A stretch of DNA of 64,000 nucleotides from Rhizobium sp. 32-5/1. Lineage in GTDB: Bacteria; Pseudomonadota; Alphaproteobacteria; Rhizobiales; Rhizobiaceae. Position 1 is the first letter of the stretch, and the number at the start of each line of letters is the position of its first letter. Shown piece after piece: positions 1 to 11,192 of this stretch. A model generated the notes under the pieces. That model was given only the letters and a program-made list of their open reading frames with translations. It had not been told where the DNA came from and did not search any database. The position numbers and the translations under genes were made by a program. The DNA lies in contig NZ_CP120638.1 of NCBI RefSeq assembly GCF_029537235.1, positions 3,412,501 to 3,476,500 on the forward strand, read 5' to 3'.

Positions 1-1
1 G

Positions 2-373
2 GCGCGCCGCAATGTGCCGTGCCTGTGCACCAACCCCGACAAGATCATGCTGACCAAAGACAGCACGGCCTTCGGTGCCGGGCGTATTGCCGAGCTTTAC
101 GAGCAGCTTGGAGGTCACGTCCGGTGGATCGGCAAGCCGTTTCCGGACATTTACGCCGCCGCCCGTGACTTTCTCGGACCGATCGATCCGCAGCGCATCT
201 GCTGCATTGGCGACAGTATCGAGCATGACATTGTCGGGGCGGCGGGTGCGGGTTTTGCCTCAGTGCTCGTGACGACAGGCATTCTCGAAACGGCGACCGA
301 TGCGCAGCGGCAGGCGCTGTTTGTCGAGCATGATGTCATCCCGGATTTCATCATGCCGAAATTTTTCTGGTAA
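2..373 (+). CDS. HAD-IIA family phosphatase, C-terminal part (cut by window start)
   Basis: The reading frame is open from the first bases of the window, so the start lies upstream and only about 123 C-terminal codons are visible. They carry two late HAD motifs: the conserved Lys in GKPFPDIY and the acidic motif IV in CIGDSIEHDI, which hold phosphate and Mg2+ in this family. The arrangement fits subclass IIA (TIGR01459-type) sugar-phosphate or nucleotide phosphatases, usually near 280 residues. The next gene starts 12 bases downstream on the same strand and is an EryC-like tetrulose-phosphate isomerase, so a sugar-phosphate substrate is likely. The substrate itself is inference. Confidence 0.8.
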   Translation, partial: ARRNVPCLCTNPDKIMLTKDSTAFGAGRIAELYEQLGGHVRWIGKPFPDIYAAARDFLGPIDPQRICCIGDSIEHDIVGAAGAGFASVLVTTGILETATDAQRQALFVEHDVIPDFIMPKFFW

Positions 374-385
374 AGGACGAAGCTC

Positions 386-1330
386 ATGGCGTTCACGCTG
401 TCGCTCAACACCAATCCGCTGGTCAACCGCTTCGCCGAAGCCGACGACCTTGTTGACACGATCGCCGACAAGATCCGCATCGGTCATGTGCAGCTGACGC
501 ATGAATTCATCAACCCGTCCTGGCCGGCTGCGACGATTACCAGGCATCTGCGGCAGTTTCGCAAGGCGCTCGCCCGGACCGGCGTCAAGGTGACGTCAGG
601 CATGACCGGTCCCTATGGGCGGCTCAATCATTTCGGCCATCCGGATGCCGATGTCCGGCGCTACTATATCGACTGGTTCAAGACCTTCGCCGATATTTCC
701 GCCGAACTGGGCGCCTCCGGAATGGGCACGCAGTTCGCGATCTTTACGCATAAGGACTATGACGATCCGGCCCGTCGCGAGGCCCTGATGCGGATCGCGA
801 TCGATTGCTGGGCGGAGGTGGCGGCCCATGCCAAGGCCGCGGGTTTGAGCTATCTGTTCTGGGAGCCGATGTCCGTCGGCCGCGAGTTCGGCCATACGAT
901 TGCGGAATGCCGCACGCTCGACACGCGGCTTTCGGAGGCGGGGCTGCCGATCCCTTTGAAGATGATGGTCGATATCGATCATGGCGATGTGACCTCCAGC
1001 AATCCAGCCGATATCGACCCTTACGCCTGGGCCGAGGCCTTCCCGAAGGAATCGCCGATCATCCACGTCAAGCAATCATCGATGAACAAGGGCGGCCACT
1101 GGCCCTTCATCGCCGCCCACAACAGGGATGGCCGCATCACGCCGGAAAAGCTGCTGGAAACCGTGCGTCGCGGTGGCGGAACCGACAACGAAATCTGTCT
1201 TGAACTGTCCTTCCGCGAGCGCGAACCAACCGATCACCTGGTGGTCGATATGATCCGCGAGTCGGTCGAATTCTGGGAGCCGCATATCGATACCGGCTTC
1301 AATCGATCGAACGGTGCGCCTCCAATCTGA
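386..1330 (+). CDS. EryC-like sugar-phosphate isomerase/epimerase (TIM barrel)
   Basis: A 314-residue protein of the AP-endonuclease-2/xylose-isomerase-like TIM-barrel superfamily. Candidate metal ligands lie in FWEPMSVGRE, MMVDIDHGD, IIHVKQSS and ICLELSF. The sequence resembles, from memory, EryC of the Brucella/Rhizobium erythritol pathway (N-terminus SLNTNPLVNRFA, then GMTGPYGRLNHFGHPDADVRR), where the enzyme interconverts tetrulose phosphates. The ATG follows GGACGAAGCTC after the phosphatase gene. The rest of an erythritol operon would lie upstream of the window. A different pentose or tetrose phosphate substrate cannot be excluded, so no symbol is given. Confidence 0.78.
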   Translation: MAFTLSLNTNPLVNRFAEADDLVDTIADKIRIGHVQLTHEFINPSWPAATITRHLRQFRKALARTGVKVTSGMTGPYGRLNHFGHPDADVRRYYIDWFKTFADISAELGASGMGTQFAIFTHKDYDDPARREALMRIAIDCWAEVAAHAKAAGLSYLFWEPMSVGREFGHTIAECRTLDTRLSEAGLPIPLKMMVDIDHGDVTSSNPADIDPYAWAEAFPKESPIIHVKQSSMNKGGHWPFIAAHNRDGRITPEKLLETVRRGGGTDNEICLELSFREREPTDHLVVDMIRESVEFWEPHIDTGFNRSNGAPPI

Positions 1331-1386
1331 AGCACGGCATGGTTTGACATGCGCGCCTGTTTCCTCCCATGCACAGGCGCGACGAA

Positions 1387-1413
1387 ACGCCCGGCAGCGA
1401 TGCCGGGCGTTTT
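1387..1413 (+). terminator. Rho-independent terminator after the EryC-like gene
   Basis: A perfect 10-bp stem, ACGCCCGGCA / TGCCGGGCGT, with a GCGA tetraloop is followed by a short T run. It lies 56 bases after the EryC-like stop and between two converging genes, so it probably also ends transcription of the minus-strand gene from the other side. Confidence 0.75.
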
Positions 1414-1422
1414 CGCGTCACC

Positions 1423-3128
1423 TCAGCCAGCGGCCGCGATGCGCACAGGGGCGCTGGCGTTCAGCGGGATAATGTGGTCGTGGATGGAGCGTTCCTGCGC
1501 CGTCGTATAGAGCGCGAAGATCTGCCCGCTGATGCTGTTCAGGGCGTCGCCGAGATCCGAAACATCCGGCAAATCCGGTCCTGCGAGGTCGAAGAGATCG
1601 TTCGTGCAGGTTGCAAGCACGTCTCCGAGATCATGTTGGAAATCGAGCTTGCTCATCGAAAGTGCGATCGTCCTTGCCAGTTCCTGGGCGTGTTCGGACA
1701 GGTTGGCGAGTTCGCCGTCGATCAGGTTGCCTGCGGAACGGATGGCGCCGATCTCTGATGTCAGTTGCTGGTCGAGACCGGGAGCGCCCCGCGCATTGCC
1801 ATCGGCGATGAGTCCGGCTGCATCTTCAAAACTCGACAGACCACTGACGATCGCGTCAGCGGATTCGTCAAGCTTGGCGGCGAAGAAACGCAATTCGGCG
1901 GTCACGACATTGATGGAGCGGCCTTCCTCGCCCATGCGGCTGCAGCGAAGATTGGTGTTCAGCGCCATGTAGTGGATGTCGGTCTTGACCGAGCGGATGT
2001 TCGTAATGCCCTGGAGCATCTTGGCCGCGGTCTCGGTCGTCGACTGGCCGACCTGATTGGCCTTCAGGCTTGCATCTTCCCCTGCTTGAAAATCGCCTGT
2101 GCTGCCTTGGCGCTGCCCTCAAGCGCGCGGATGAAGCCGGAAGCCTTGTTGTCCTCCGGGCCCTGCATCCCACCGCGCAGGCTGAGGATTTCCTTGTGTC
2201 CGCGTTGAAGCTCGTAATGGTCTCGACGATGGTGCGCGATTCCCGCTGGAAATTCTCGACCATATCGGCCATGTGCGCGGCGGCGAGGTGCTGGATGATG
2301 TTCTCCAGTCGCTGCTGCGCGCTCCGGTCAAGGGCGCGGCCTTCGGCGCTGGCGAGAAATGTCTCAAGCGTGCCCAGCATCGACTGGACACGCTCGATGC
2401 GCTGGCGCGTCACATCGCCGACCTGCAGCGATGAGAGGGTCGCCGTGATCTTGTTTTCGATACCGCGGGCAAGAGCGCTGATCTCCGTCGCGATCCGTCC
2501 GAGCGCCTTTCGCTGGTCGCTGATCGCGCGGGCATCGTCCTCCAGTGCTTTTGCCGCTTTTGCAACGGTCTGGGCACGATCACTGGACACGCCGCCGCCG
2601 AACGCCTGGGCGATCTTCACATCCTTATCCAGTGCGTTGAGTTGTCCGGCGAAATTGTTGACCTCGGCGGTTCCGGAGCGGATCTCGCTCCAGAATTTCT
2701 TCGGCGAAACCGGCGAATTCGGGAATGCCGGCACCGGTGATCTTCACGGTAATGGCAAAGGTCTGAAGGTAGCGCATCGTCTCCTGCATATCGGAGACAT
2801 GCGTGCGCAGTTTTGAGCCGGCGCCGGAAAGGACGCCAAGGGCGGATTGGCGGTTGGTTTCACTGGCGGGCAGGTCGGACAGCTTGCGGATCGTCTCGAC
2901 CAGATCGGCGCTGGTGCCGCCGCTGCCGCTGCCGCTATCCGTGAGCGCCGGGGCCAGCTGCTCCAAGGCACTTGTCAGTCTGGTGACGACATCCCTTGCC
3001 GACAGAAGCACTGCGCCGCCGTCGAGAAATCGCTTCTCGACCTCAGTGCGGGCAGCGTCGAGTGTGCGTCCGATCGTCGTCGCACGGTTGTAGTCCGTGC
3101 GCTGCGCCAAGGCTGTCTGGTGTGTCAC
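1423..3128 (-). pseudogene. Methyl-accepting-chemotaxis-like signalling protein, three frame changes
   Basis: The protein begins at a GTG (3128) with AAAGGA seven bases upstream and can be followed to 1423 only by changing frame near 2697, 2195 and 2087, giving about 568 residues. It has long helical segments and no membrane helix. Near the C-terminus YMALNTNLRCSRMGEEGRSI recalls the signalling tip of chemoreceptors (ALNAAVEAARAGE type) but is divergent. I infer a cytoplasmic chemoreceptor-like or coiled-coil signalling protein. Two junctions fit one missing base; the one near 2697 needs one extra base or two missing. With other single-base losses in this window, sequence error is possible for part of it, but three hits in one gene make real inactivation plausible. 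Confidence 0.55.
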
Positions 3129-3294
3129 GTTAATTCCTTTGCTTGAAGCCCTATTCGGCCTGAAGCAGTCCTAGCTCAAGGAAGACAACGTCTCATGAAT
3201 CGCTATCGCCAGCGTTGTATGACGTGCTTGGGCGATGGTTTTTTCGGGAATATGCGACTTGGCCAGTTAACTGGCAATCTCGACCAAGTTTCCG

Positions 3295-3651
3295 CGTAAT
3301 TTATTGTTTCTAATGTATTATTTTATTATCTGTGGATTTTCCCTAATGAATTTTCATGGTAAATTTACGCGCAATGATTGCAATTGTCGTAAGGCAATTC
3401 ACGACCTGTTCATTCTATGCCCAGGTTTCTGAGGAATTTTACCCGCATCACAAAATGAAATTTTATAGAATCTTTTATATGAACGGTTCCTGAAAATATT
3501 ATAATCTAGTTTTTAAATTAAAATTTCCAATTTTCTAATATAATTTTAGATTGTTAGATAAAATTATTATGTAGTAATAATGTTTCCGTCGTTTTTTACT
3601 GTTATGTATTTTATATATTACTGTTTCAGTTTTGTAATTTCTAATTTTTTA
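3295..3651. other. AT-rich intergenic island
   Basis: The gap between the chemoreceptor-like gene and the DUF993 gene is very AT-rich. Bases 3481-3660 contain 34 G or C out of 180 (about 19 %), against roughly 60 % in the neighbouring genes. It holds the upstream region of the minus-strand chemoreceptor-like gene and the end of DUF993. I see no convincing gene in it. Runs of T and A with many TTTTATATAT-like steps could be curved DNA or a target of a xenogeneic silencer such as MucR; that role is inference. Confidence 0.6.
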
Positions 3652-4830
3652 TTATGTGTTTCGTTGTTGCAATCCCTGTGTCAGCATCAATGCTTTCATC
3701 CGTTCCGCCGCAAGCTCCGGCCTGTCGAGCACGTTGGCCTGGTCCGCGAGCCGGAAGACATCCGCATAGTGCAGGATTCCGCGGGCGGACTGCATGCCGG
3801 CTGGCATGGTGAAATGCTTCTGATGGCCGTTCAGCCAGGCGAGGAAGACGACGCCGGCCTTGTAATATTGCGTTGGCGCCTCGAAGATCTTGCGGGACAG
3901 GGGGACGGTCGGCTCGATCACGCCGCGGAAGGTTTCGACGTCGCCGCTGGCCAGCGATGCCAGCGCCTTTGACGCGGACGGTGCCACGGCGTCGAAGATG
4001 CCGAGCAGGGCATGACTGTATCTTTTGCCGTCGCCCTCGATCAGTTCGGCATAGTTGAAGTCGTCGCCGGTGAAGCAGAGAACGCCGTCGGACAGGCGGT
4101 CGCGCAGCGCCACCTCGCAGGCATTGTCGAGCAACGAAATCTTGATGCCTTCGACCTTCGACGTGTTGTCCTCGATGATCGACAGGACGGTAGCCAGCGC
4201 GGTCTCGAAATCGTCTGATCCCCAGTAGCCTCTCAGTTGAGGATCAAACATGTCGCCCAGCCAGTGCAGCACCACCTTGTCCCTGGTCTGGCGCAGGATA
4301 TGGCCGTAGACATGGCGATAGTCATCCGGCGATGTGGCGATTTTTGCGAGCGCCCGGCTCGCCATCATGATCGACCGGCCGCCGCATTGTTCGACGTAGC
4401 CGATCTGGGTCTCGTAGGCCTTGATGACGTCATCCAGCGATTTCGCATCTGTCGGCGCAAGATGGTCCGTGCCGGCGCCGCAGGCGAGATCGGCGCCTGG
4501 GACGGTGCGGGCTTCAGTCAGCGAACGGCGGATCAATTCCTGTGCGCCCGCCCAATCGACCCCCATGCCACGCTGGGCCGTATCCATCGCCTCGGCGATC
4601 TTGAAGCCAAGGCTCCAGAGATGATGGCGAAAGGCGAGTGTCGTGTCCCAGTCGATCGCCGGCTGGCCCCAAGGCGTCACGTCGCGCAAGGGATCCGACA
4701 CGACATGGGCCGCCGCATAGGCGATACGGCTGAAGCGGGGAGGGGCTGACGGGCGCACGATCGGCGCTCCTATCAGGCGATAGGGCTCAAGACTTCCATC
4801 GGTCCGGGGAAGCGGCAGGGTGATCGTCAT
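3652..4830 (-). CDS. DUF993 family protein (dihydrodipicolinate-synthase-like TIM barrel)
   Basis: A 392-residue cytosolic protein that I recognise as the DUF993 family, distant relatives of class I aldolases of the DapA superfamily. No function is established. The start is set at ATG 4830 because AGGAGG lies directly upstream; a longer frame exists but lacks a ribosome site. The gene is divergent from a LacI regulator, and both promoters carry the same operator-like sequence. The regulator's operon encodes a Gfo/Idh/MocA dehydrogenase, a CoA-transferase, an enoyl-CoA hydratase and an aldehyde dehydrogenase. A C-C lyase or isomerase step in a sugar-like catabolic pathway is the simplest inference. 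Confidence 0.8.
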   Translation of the reverse strand: MTITLPLPRTDGSLEPYRLIGAPIVRPSAPPRFSRIAYAAAHVVSDPLRDVTPWGQPAIDWDTTLAFRHHLWSLGFKIAEAMDTAQRGMGVDWAGAQELIRRSLTEARTVPGADLACGAGTDHLAPTDAKSLDDVIKAYETQIGYVEQCGGRSIMMASRALAKIATSPDDYRHVYGHILRQTRDKVVLHWLGDMFDPQLRGYWGSDDFETALATVLSIIEDNTSKVEGIKISLLDNACEVALRDRLSDGVLCFTGDDFNYAELIEGDGKRYSHALLGIFDAVAPSASKALASLASGDVETFRGVIEPTVPLSRKIFEAPTQYYKAGVVFLAWLNGHQKHFTMPAGMQSARGILHYADVFRLADQANVLDRPELAAERMKALMLTQGLQQRNT

Positions 4831-4856
4831 GGGGTCCTCCTCGCAATGACCGATGT

Positions 4857-4885
4857 CGGATAATTTAGATCGTTCCAAATTTCAA
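4857..4885 (-). promoter_or_regulatory. Promoter and LacI-type operator of the DUF993 gene
   Basis: Read on the minus strand there is a TTGAAA -35 (4880-4885), a 17-base spacer and TATCCG as a weak -10 (4857-4862). The spacer contains TTGGAACGATCTAA, a near-palindrome with the central CG of LacI/GalR operators. Bases 4868-4882 recur exactly, inverted, at 5085-5099. Binding inside the spacer would repress by blocking RNA polymerase. Confidence 0.6.
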
Positions 4886-5079
4886 GTGAAAATTTCCGGA
4901 TTTCTGTGTGGTTCATGAATCATGAGGAGCATTCGAGATATTCGCAGCTTAAGCTGTATTTCAGGTCGTGACATTCGATAAACGCCTGATATTTGGTCAT
5001 TTAGCAGCAATCTCAGAAATCACAAGTCGGCTAGTCCCGGGGTTGGACTTCTGTGAGATAGATTTTTTAAGGACGTCGC

Positions 5080-5108
5080 TTGACAAATTTGGAACGATCC
5101 AATTATTT
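5080..5108 (+). promoter_or_regulatory. Promoter and LacI-type operator of the regulator operon
   Basis: TTGACA (5080-5085) is followed 17 bases later by a weak TTATTT -10. The spacer holds TTGGAACGATCCAA (5089-5102), a 14-bp near-perfect palindrome around CG, typical of LacI/GalR family operators. It is the same sequence as the operator at the divergent DUF993 promoter, so the adjacent LacI protein probably controls both directions including its own gene. Confidence 0.65.
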
Positions 5109-5152
5109 AAAAAGCAGCAACGGAGCCGCAAAGGCTTTGCAGGGAGGATTAA

Positions 5153-7199
<2,047 letters not shown>

Positions 7200-7209
7200 G
7201 ACGACGCGC

Positions 7210-8823
7210 ATGAGCAAGCATATCACCCCGGCTGAAGCAGCCTCTTTGATCCCCGATGGAGCGGTTGTTTCCGTCTCCTCGTCGAGCGGTCTCGGCTGCC
7301 CGGACCTGATGCTGAAAGCGATCGGCGCGCGTTTCGAAGCGACGGGCCATCCGCGGGATCTGACGACCCTGCACCCGATCGCAGCTGGCGACATGAGCGG
7401 CATCAAGGGCATCGATCACATCGCCAGGAAGGGTCTGTTGAAGACGATCATCGGCGGCTCCTATCCGTCCGGCCCATCGACATCCGAGCCGCCGCTGATC
7501 TGGCAGATGATCGGCAGCGACGAGGTTGCCGCCTACAATATTCCCTCCGGCGTGCTGTTCGACATGCACCGCGAGGCAGCCGCCAAGCGGCCGGGCGTGC
7601 TGACCAAGATCGGCCTTGACACCTTCGTCGACCCATCGCGCCAGGGCTGCGCGATGAACGCATCCGCCGCGGCCAATCCCGTGGTAAAAAAGATCGAATT
7701 CGAGGGCGAGGACTGGCTGTATTTCAAAGCGATCGTGCCGCAGGTGGCGATCATTCGCGCAACCACGGCCGACGAGCGCGGCAACCTGACCTATGAGCAC
7801 GAGGGTGCCTATCTCGGCGGTCTCGACCAGGCGCTGGCGGCCCGCAACAATGGCGGAATCGTCATTGCGCAGGTCAAGCGCATAACCAAGTCAGGCTCGA
7901 TGAAGCCACATGACGTGCGTGTTCCCGGCATGCTGGTGGACTATGTCGTGGTCGATCCCGACCAGAAACAGACGACGCTGACGGATTACGATCCCGCGAT
8001 CTCGGGCGAAATCTTCCGTCCGCTCGACAGTTTCCGGGTGCCGGAATTCAACATCCAGAAAGTCATTGCGCGGCGCGTCGCGCAGGAGCTTGAAGGCGGG
8101 TCCTGCGTCAATCTCGGCTTTGGTATTTCGGCAAACGTGCCGCGGATTCTGCTGGAAGAAGGGCTGCACGGTTCTGTCACCTGGGTGATCGAGCAGGGTG
8201 CTGTCGGTGGCATACCGCTGCTCGATTTCGCCTTCGGCTGCGCCTCCAATGCCGATGCCTTCATGCCCTCGCCCTATCAGTTCACCTATTTTCAAGGTGG
8301 CGGATTCGACGCCTCGCTTCTGTCCTTCCTTGAAATCGACAGGTCCGGCTCGGTCAATGTCTCGAAGCTCTCCTTCCGGCCGCATGTGACGGCGGGCGCG
8401 GGTGGTTTCGTCGATATTACCGCGCGGGCCAGGAAGATCGTATTTTCCGGCATGTTCAATGCCGGGGCCAAGCTCTCGATGGCCGACGGCAAGCTGGTGA
8501 TCGAGAAGGAAGGCAAGCTGAAGAAGCTGGTCAACGAGGTCGAACACGTCACCTTCTCCGGCCGCCGCGCGGTCGAACAGGGACAGGAAATCACCTATGT
8601 TACCGAGCGTTGCGTGATGAAGCTGACGCATGAAGGCATTATGCTCACGGAAATCGCACCGGGCGTTGATCTGCAGACCCATATTCTCGACCAATCGGAA
8701 TTTCCGCTCATCGTTGCCGACAATCTCAAGGTCATGGATGCCGCGCTTTTCCACGAAACGCCGATAGGGCTGACGCTGCCGCAGAAGCCGGCGCGCAGTC
8801 TTGCAGGAGGCGCTCATGTCTGA
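7210..8823 (+). CDS. Acyl-CoA:acetate/3-ketoacid CoA-transferase (fused alpha-beta)
   Basis: A 537-residue class I CoA-transferase with both halves in one chain, as in YdiF or propionate CoA-transferases. The catalytic Glu that forms the glutamyl-CoA thioester is E328 in WVIEQGAVGG. It should activate a carboxylic acid with CoA taken from acetyl- or another acyl-CoA. Its position between a sugar-type dehydrogenase and an enoyl-CoA hydratase suggests that the operon ends in acyl-CoA chemistry. The enoyl-CoA hydratase start overlaps its stop by 8 bases. Confidence 0.88.
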   Translation: MSKHITPAEAASLIPDGAVVSVSSSSGLGCPDLMLKAIGARFEATGHPRDLTTLHPIAAGDMSGIKGIDHIARKGLLKTIIGGSYPSGPSTSEPPLIWQMIGSDEVAAYNIPSGVLFDMHREAAAKRPGVLTKIGLDTFVDPSRQGCAMNASAAANPVVKKIEFEGEDWLYFKAIVPQVAIIRATTADERGNLTYEHEGAYLGGLDQALAARNNGGIVIAQVKRITKSGSMKPHDVRVPGMLVDYVVVDPDQKQTTLTDYDPAISGEIFRPLDSFRVPEFNIQKVIARRVAQELEGGSCVNLGFGISANVPRILLEEGLHGSVTWVIEQGAVGGIPLLDFAFGCASNADAFMPSPYQFTYFQGGGFDASLLSFLEIDRSGSVNVSKLSFRPHVTAGAGGFVDITARARKIVFSGMFNAGAKLSMADGKLVIEKEGKLKKLVNEVEHVTFSGRRAVEQGQEITYVTERCVMKLTHEGIMLTEIAPGVDLQTHILDQSEFPLIVADNLKVMDAALFHETPIGLTLPQKPARSLAGGAHV

Positions 8824-9594
8824 TGATCGCATCCGGATCGAGATCGAAAATGCGATTGCAACGCTGACGATTGCGCGGCCGGAAAAGCTGAACGCTTTCG
8901 ACATCGACATGCTGAAGGCGCTTGGCTCAGCCTGCGATACGATCGAGGCAGATGCCGGAGTGCGGGTTGCGATCCTGACCGGCGCTGGCAAGGCCTTTTG
9001 CGCGGGCGGCGACATCAAGGCTTGGGGTGCCATGAGCGCACAGGATTTCGGCCATCAATGGGTACGCTTCGGCCACCGCGTCTTCGAGCGGCTGGCAACG
9101 CTGCGCATGCCGCTGATTGCCGCTATCAATGGGCACACGCTGGGTGGCGGGCTGGAACTGGCAGCGGCAGCGGATATCCGCATAGCCGAAGTCCAGGCGA
9201 AGATCGGCCTGCCGGAAACCAGCCTCGGCATGGTGCCGGGCTGGTCGGGCACGCAGCGCCTCGTCAAGCGTTTTGGCGCGCAAGTGGTTCGCCGGATGGT
9301 GCTGGGGGCGAGATGTTTACGGCCGAGGAGGCGAGGGCGTTGGGATTGGTCGATGCGGTGGCGGAGACGGGAACTGTCCTGTCCGCTGCAAAGGCCTATG
9401 CGGGGCGGATTGCCCAGCGCGGTCCGGCGTCGCTGGAAATCTGCAAGCTGATGATCGCCTCGGCCAATGGCGAGGACAATGGCACGGCCGTCGAGGCGCT
9501 GGGCTCGATCCTGGCCGCGAAGACCGGTGACATGAAAGAGGGCGTTGCGGCTTTTGCCGGAAAACGTCCCGCGGAATTCAAGGGAGAATGGTAA
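8816..9594 (+). CDS. Enoyl-CoA hydratase/isomerase family protein (frameshift near 9305)
   Basis: Crotonase-fold protein with the oxyanion-hole segments AFCAGGDIKAW and NGHTLGGGLELAAAADI and the catalytic-type Glu in LPETSLGMVPG. The ATG at 8816 has GGAGG six bases upstream and lies inside the end of the CoA-transferase gene. The frame breaks at a GGGGG run after MVLG; one added G gives GEMFTAEEARALGLV and a 259-residue protein of normal length. It probably hydrates, dehydrates or isomerises the acyl-CoA made by the preceding enzyme. Confidence 0.85.
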
Positions 9595-11104
9595 TGACGG
9601 TTCTGGTGAAGCCCAAGGCGCTCGGCGATATCGCGGTTCGCGATTTCAAGATGCTGATCGATGGCAAATGGGTGGATGCTGCCGAGGGCCAGACGCTGGA
9701 GCGCGTGGCGCCCGGCCATGGTGTCACCGTCAGCCGCTACCCGGCGGCGAAACAGGTCGATGCCGAACGCGCCATTGCCGCTGCCCGCAAAGCCTTTGAC
9801 GACGGCCCATGGCCGCGCATGACGGCGTCGGAGCGCTCGCTGGTTCTGCTCAAGGCGGCCGACGTGATTGCGGCGCGTGCCGATGAACTGGCTTATCTCG
9901 ACTGCATCGAGAGCGGTAAGCCGATCAGCCAGGCCAAGGCGGAACTCGGCGGTGCAGCCGATATCTGGCGCTATGCCGCGGCTCTTGCCCGCGACCTGCA
10001 CGGCGAAAGCTACAATGCGCTGGGCGAAGGCACGCTGGGTGTGGTCCTGCGCGAGGCAATCGGCGTCGTTTCTATCATCACGCCGTGGAACTTCCCTTCC
10101 TGATCGTCAGCCAGAAGCTGCCGTTTGCGCTGGCCGCCGGTTGCACGACGGTGGTGAAGCCGTCCGAACTGACCTCCGGCTCGACGCTGGTGCTGGGTGA
10201 AATCCTCGAGGCTGCGGGTGTTCCCTCGGGCGTCGTCAACATCATCACCGGCACCGGCCCGGATGTCGGGGCGGTCATGACCACCCACCCTCATGTCGAT
10301 ATGGTCTCCTTCACTGGCTCCACCGGTGTCGGCAAGCTGACGATGAGCAATGCGGCGCAGACGCTGAAGAAGGTGTCGCTGGAACTCGGCGGCAAGAATC
10401 CGCAGATCGTCTTTCCCGATGCCAATCTCGACGATTTCATCGATGCAGCCGTGTTCGGCGCCTATTTCAATGCCGGCGAATGCTGCAATGCCGGTTCGCG
10501 GCTGATCGTCCACAAGGATATCGCCCAGGATGTTATCGCGAAGATTGCGGCGATGTCGGCCAAGGTCAAGGTCGGCGATCCGCTCGATCCGGAAACCCAG
10601 GTCGGCGCGATCATCACGCCGCAGCATCTGGAAAAGATCGTCGGTTATGTCTCTGCCGCGTCCAGCAATGGCGCGACGATATCGCATGGCGGATCGGCGC
10701 TTGATCTCGGATCCGGCCAGTTCATGTCGCCGACCATCCTATCCGCAGTGACGCCTGATATGGCCGTGGCGCGCGAGGAGGTCTTTGGTCCGGTTTTATC
10801 GGTTCTCACGTTCGAGACGATGGACGAGGCGATCCGCATTGCCAATTCCATCGACTACGGGCTTTCGGCCGGCGTCTGGAGCCGCGATTTCGATACGTGC
10901 CTGACCATCGGCCGCAAGGTCAGGGCCGGCACGATCTGGATGAACACCTTCATGGATGGCGCCTCCGAACTGCCTTTCGGCGGCTATCGGCAGTCCGGCC
11001 TTGGCCGCGAACTCGGCCGCCATGCGGTGGAGGACTACACCGAGACCAAGACACTCAACATGCACATCGGCGGCCGCACAGGCTGGTGGATGCCGCGCGG
11101 GTAA
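9594..11104 (+). CDS. Aldehyde dehydrogenase (frameshift near 10095)
   Basis: NAD(P)-dependent aldehyde dehydrogenase superfamily, 503 residues once repaired. The visible catalytic residues are Glu in LELGGKNPQ and Cys in FNAGECCNAGSR; cofactor motifs are TPWNFP and GSTGVGK. The ATG shares one base with the hydratase stop and has AGGGAG upstream. The frame breaks inside TPWNFP at a CCC run; one added C gives TPWNFPFLIVSQKLPF. Closest in style to betaine-aldehyde or gamma-aminobutyraldehyde dehydrogenases. As the last gene of the operon it probably oxidises an aldehyde released by the upstream steps. Confidence 0.87.
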
Positions 11105-11192
11105 GACGGTTTAAACTGAGGCGATAAGGGAAAGGAGGGCGTGATGCAGGAATTGAATGATAGAGAGCGGAGCGCTGCGTCTTGCTCTTCTA

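Noticed and set aside
3580..3972. Hydrophobic plus-strand frame starting in the AT-rich island
   Set aside because: The Phe/Tyr/Ile-rich start reflects base composition, and the rest is antisense to the DUF993 gene. It has no ribosome site.
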